Origin: Dyella monticola
GTDB taxonomy: Bacteria > Pseudomonadota > Gammaproteobacteria > Xanthomonadales > Rhodanobacteraceae
Length of the DNA: 64,000 bases
Direction of reading: 5' to 3'
Assembly (NCBI RefSeq): GCF_003363155.1
Contig: NZ_QRBE01000007.1
Location: 173,423 to 237,422, forward strand
A program made the translations under genes and the position numbers. Positions 61,654 through 64,000 of this stretch are shown piece by piece. The notes under the pieces are model-generated. The model saw nothing but the letters and a program-made list of their open reading frames with translations. It ran no database searches and was not told the origin of the DNA. Each line of letters opens with the position of its first letter. The first letter of the stretch is position 1.

Positions 61654-62085
61654 TCACAGCTTGGCTTCGTCGTCCTTCAGGGGGTAATGGGGATTTTCCA
61701 GGTAATGCATCGTCACAAATACTTTGATATCGCCATTGCGCAGGAAGTGAACAGCAAAATGGCCGCCGTCTTCGGGGGTGTAAGGAGGAATCGCGACGAT
61801 TCGCTCCTGTGTTTTCCCAATTTCGAGCCCACCCCAGGTCACCTTGACGGTCATGCCTGGCTTATAGGTGCGGGGAATGGAAGCGCAGCAGGAAGAACCC
61901 CCTTGCTCGTGTTTGCCAAGATATCCACCACCACCGTTGCCGACAGAGAACCAGCCAATATCGCGATCAGTGTGGTTATAGCCCACGACATCGAGTCCCA
62001 TGGTCTTGTTATCGGGATGGCAGCCGGAAAGCATGACGGTTGCCAGTAAAAATAAAAAAGGGGTCACAACCTTTGTTATCAGCAT
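61654..62085 (-). CDS. DUF3304 lipoprotein, type A, copy 1 (probable ancestral immunity gene)
   Basis: A 143-residue protein from the ATG at 62085; an upstream ATG (62124) adds 13 residues without signal character. It has a normal lipoprotein signal (LITKVVTPFLFLLATVMLSGC) unrelated to the shared leader of the other three. The type A body follows: MGLDVVGYNHTDRDIGWFSV, HEQGGSSCC, PGMTVKVTWGGLEIGKTQERI, MHYLENPHYPLKDDEAKL. It is the first gene of the array in transcription order, after the DUF4123 gene. The ordinary signal suggests it is the original immunity gene from which the ladder grew. Confidence 0.8.
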   Translation of the reverse strand: MLITKVVTPFLFLLATVMLSGCHPDNKTMGLDVVGYNHTDRDIGWFSVGNGGGGYLGKHEQGGSSCCASIPRTYKPGMTVKVTWGGLEIGKTQERIVAIPPYTPEDGGHFAVHFLRNGDIKVFVTMHYLENPHYPLKDDEAKL

Positions 62086-62208
62086 GGATCGGCTTGGCTG
62101 TGTTGACGGTGAGGATGCGTACATGGAATCCGGTTATGTACGTGGCGATCTGCATGAGAGTGGCGAGTGCAAAGCGGGTGATGCGGCTTCGCCACCTTAT
62201 TCTTCCGC

Positions 62209-63108
62209 TCACGGTTCAGGGCATTGCGTTCCAGGCGGTGCCGTGCCAACCGCTTTCGCGGGCGACTCGTTCTCCCAAAGCGGCGTGCCAGTCTGTAGCG
62301 CTTCATTTGGGAGAGCGTTTAGCAAGGTATGAAAATCCTTTCCATGAGATTGCTGGGGTCGGGCCAGCCATGCGGCAATCATCGGATGGTCAACGAAGCG
62401 ACCGGAGGTGCACAGCGCCAGTCCCACAAAGTGGACCTGATCACGTCGTTCGAGCAGGCCGTGCTGCTGCGCCAACTTCCAATAGGCGTGGACAAAGGGG
62501 TAGAGCACCCGATGCGGAACGCTGTCGATATGTTGTGAGATCGTCTTGCGCAGTTCGTAGATAAGGATGTCTGGTTCTACGGCCGCGGACAGTTGGCTGA
62601 ATTGAGCCTCGTTGAGCTGGAATGGCATGGGGCCCGCTTTGGGCGCTTCTGCCGCATGCCTTGAAAGAACATGTTGCTGCTCGATACCAAAGCGGTCGAT
62701 GCTGATCCACTGCGTGACAGGGTGCGTGAAGAAGTCGCGCTGCTCATGGGTCAGGACATCGAGCCAGGCTGGCAGGATGCGGGTGTCGTACCAGCGCATG
62801 AGCAGTGAGCGTCCATCGGGCGTGACGGCAAGATGGAATTGCGCGAAGTGCTCGGTCAGCGGAACGAGCGGCAGTGTTGATTCAAGCATGCTGACGCACG
62901 GCTTCCGTTTACCGATGCCCATGGCTTCGTCGGTTACTTTTCGGGTGGCTTCACATTCGATGGTGACGTCGATCAGCAGCGGCGCGATCTCTGGGAGAGC
63001 CTCCTCGGCGTGCCCATCGAACAGCGAGCGGTGAAAAACGCCCCATCGCAGCAATTTCTTGTGAAATTGCGGGTGTTGGCTGGAATCAAGAAGCATGTAG
63101 CGAAACAT
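62209..63108 (-). CDS. DUF4123 T6SS effector adaptor/chaperone
   Basis: A 299-residue protein from the ATG at 63108 (AGGTGA upstream); a GTG directly after the vgrG stop (63117) is the alternative start. It matches the DUF4123 pattern: RYMLLDSSQHPQFHKKLL near the start, SLFDGHAEEALPEIAPLLIDV, then FHLAVTPDGRSLLMRWYDTRILPAWLDVLT. DUF4123 proteins (Tap/TEC) load a specific effector on VgrG. The order vgrG - DUF4123 - immunity array - tle1 - PAAR fits a Tle1 cargo. The C-terminal ~70 residues are divergent. Confidence 0.87.
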   Translation of the reverse strand: MFRYMLLDSSQHPQFHKKLLRWGVFHRSLFDGHAEEALPEIAPLLIDVTIECEATRKVTDEAMGIGKRKPCVSMLESTLPLVPLTEHFAQFHLAVTPDGRSLLMRWYDTRILPAWLDVLTHEQRDFFTHPVTQWISIDRFGIEQQHVLSRHAAEAPKAGPMPFQLNEAQFSQLSAAVEPDILIYELRKTISQHIDSVPHRVLYPFVHAYWKLAQQHGLLERRDQVHFVGLALCTSGRFVDHPMIAAWLARPQQSHGKDFHTLLNALPNEALQTGTPLWENESPAKAVGTAPPGTQCPEP

Positions 63109-63117
63109 GTTTTTCAC

Positions 63118-63999
63118 CTAACTCACGTAAACACCAAGCGCGCCCTGACGCATGGCGTCAATGAGGCAGCTCTTGCAGGTGGTTCGGGAAAACTGTGGCA
63201 ATGTCATGGTGTCCGAGGCTGGTTCGACGGTATCCCAGAATGCGCACTTCTCCAGGATGTCGCCCGGAGTAACGTTCTCGATGCGATTGCCATTGATGCG
63301 GATATAGGAGCCTCCCGCCCCGATCCATATCTCCTTGGCTGCCGACAACACCAGCCTTCCGTTGGTGCTGGTGATGGTGAGGTCTTTGAGGGCGGCGAGT
63401 GTCATTTCGTCTCCTTGAGCCTGGATTTCCACCTTGCCTTGACCGGCGATGAGCTTCATCCCGAGCTTCTGCGCGAACAGGCTGATCTTCTCGCCCGCGG
63501 CAACGGTGAATTTGCGCAGCACGCCCATGTCGGCGTTCTCGCCCGCGGTAACGGTGAGGTTGCGCCCGGCACTGTGTTGGATGGTTTCGGGCGAGGTAAG
63601 GGCGATGGACGATTGAGCGGAGAGCACCATGACAGCTTGCTGAAGGTGCTTGAGCTGCTTTTGCAGCACATCGTTCATTGCCTTGGCGTCCGCAGCGTCG
63701 GCTTGGGCCGACTTGGCTGCTTCGGCCAGGGTTTCCGTCTGTTTGTGTGCCACTTCGAGCTGCTGCAGGGCTTCCTGCATGGCAAGCTGCGCGCCCTGGG
63801 CTCTCGGTTGGTCATAGGTGCTGACGATTAAACCCTTTCCGGCGCGCAAAGCGCCGTGGGCGGAGGTTCGTAGCTCGAAGCCTTCGCCCCGCTTCTGCCG
63901 TTGACCATCCACCAGGTGGCCCAGCCCCAGTTGGCTGATGCCCGAGTGCGGCGTGGTGAGACGGATGTGCTCCTGGCCATCCCAGTCTTCGATGTCCAT
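63118..63999 (-). CDS. vgrG: VgrG spike protein, C-terminal part (gene runs off the window)
   Basis: The last ~294 residues are visible; the frame is open to the window edge. It shows the VgrG tail with the DUF2345 domain: QLGLGHLVDGQRQKRGEGFELRTSAHGALRAGKGL, the coiled AMQEALQQLEVAHKQTETLAEAAKSAQADAADAKAMND stretch (given here in parts), then the beta-helical SPETIQHSAGRNLTVTAGENAD and LVLSAAKEIWIGAGGSYIRINGNRIE. This part contacts cargo adaptors and effectors. The C-terminus after the blade (CAFWDTVEPASD... GVYVS) is ~45 residues of variable sequence, likely the adaptor-binding tail. The DUF4123 gene starts at once after its stop. Confidence 0.9.
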   Translation of the reverse strand: MDIEDWDGQEHIRLTTPHSGISQLGLGHLVDGQRQKRGEGFELRTSAHGALRAGKGLIVSTYDQPRAQGAQLAMQEALQQLEVAHKQTETLAEAAKSAQADAADAKAMNDVLQKQLKHLQQAVMVLSAQSSIALTSPETIQHSAGRNLTVTAGENADMGVLRKFTVAAGEKISLFAQKLGMKLIAGQGKVEIQAQGDEMTLAALKDLTITSTNGRLVLSAAKEIWIGAGGSYIRINGNRIENVTPGDILEKCAFWDTVEPASDTMTLPQFSRTTCKSCLIDAMRQGALGVYVS

Positions 64000-64000
64000 T

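Larger units (their letters stand above)
60082..62020. repeat. Tandem array of four 524-bp units (A-B-A-B)
   Basis: The four DUF3304 stop codons are at 60082, 60606, 61130 and 61654, each exactly 524 bp from the next. The spacers between the stop and the next start repeat too, including TCGTCAC and the GCTAGC/GGAGC start region. Spacer types alternate: ...GATGGATCGAATCGTCAC (before tle1 and before copy A2) and ...GATGAAACAAATCGTCAC (before both B copies). This alternation supports duplication of a 1048-bp pair. Confidence 0.9.

Noticed and set aside
62086..62124. Upstream ATG (62124) as start of the first immunity gene
   Set aside because: It would place 13 polar residues before the signal peptide. 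The ATG at 62085 gives a normal lipoprotein signal, although the SD evidence is weak for both.
1..64000. CRISPR arrays, rRNA operons, insertion sequences with terminal repeats
   Set aside because: No array of equally spaced direct repeats of 23-47 bp, no rRNA-like sequence and no transposase were seen. The only regular repeat is the 524-bp gene ladder.

Overview
The window looks like a chromosome segment of a GC-rich gammaproteobacterium of the Xanthomonadales, perhaps Rhodanobacteraceae. This rests on the minor-pilin operon pilV-pilW-pilX-pilY1-pilE, an overlapping recC-recB-recD operon, and the DHA2/EmrA-type pump and type VI secretion genes. The placement is an inference from gene content; no rRNA or other marker gene is present.

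Layout. (1) 1-10.8 kb, + strand: a tightly packed run of catabolic or detoxification genes (isochorismatase-like hydrolase, XapX, YtcJ-like amidohydrolase, DoxX, secreted VOC protein, secreted NTF2-like protein, outer-membrane porin) that continues into a tripartite pump (NodT-type outer-membrane factor, second isochorismatase-like hydrolase, DHA2 MFS, HlyD/EmrA adaptor). An alpha/beta hydrolase, an AraC regulator and a two-domain CaiB/BaiF CoA-transferase follow. (2) 15.3-18.4 kb: a large propeller/Y_Y_Y sensor kinase with no response regulator beside it. (3) 18.4-26.6 kb: an accessory island bounded on the right by a P4-type integrase, a tRNA-Thr(CGT) gene and a tRNA-Ala 3'-end relic. It carries six poorly characterised genes that look like defence or conflict genes: DUF6988-like plus PD-(D/E)xK-like, a HEPN-like protein, and a DUF2513 / cyclase-like / HExxH operon. 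(4) 26.9-32.1 kb: minor pilins and a short PilY1. (5) 32.1-41.3 kb: recC-recB-recD on the minus strand. (6) 41.6-45.5 kb: a MASE1 protein with a degraded kinase end, a small secreted protein, tRNA-Ala(CGC) and RNase D. (7) 45.6-64 kb: one end of a type VI secretion (T6SS) locus: an FGE-fold protein, then on the minus strand vgrG (cut by the window), a DUF4123 adaptor, four DUF3304 lipoproteins, a Tle1/DUF2235 lipase, PAAR, a membrane protein, tssM, tssJ, tssA, tssF, tssG and a second tssJ.

How the genes work together. The T6SS half reads as an effector module (VgrG tip, DUF4123 loader, immunity lipoproteins, phospholipase effector, PAAR tip) feeding into the membrane-complex and baseplate genes. 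Sheath, tube, ClpV, TssE, TssK and TssL are not in the window. The four lipoproteins form an exact 524-bp ladder of alternating A-B-A-B types. Three of them share their translation-start region and N-terminal leader with the effector, which gives a readable history of duplication. This array and the island's cyclase-like/metallopeptidase operon are the two most unusual parts of the window.
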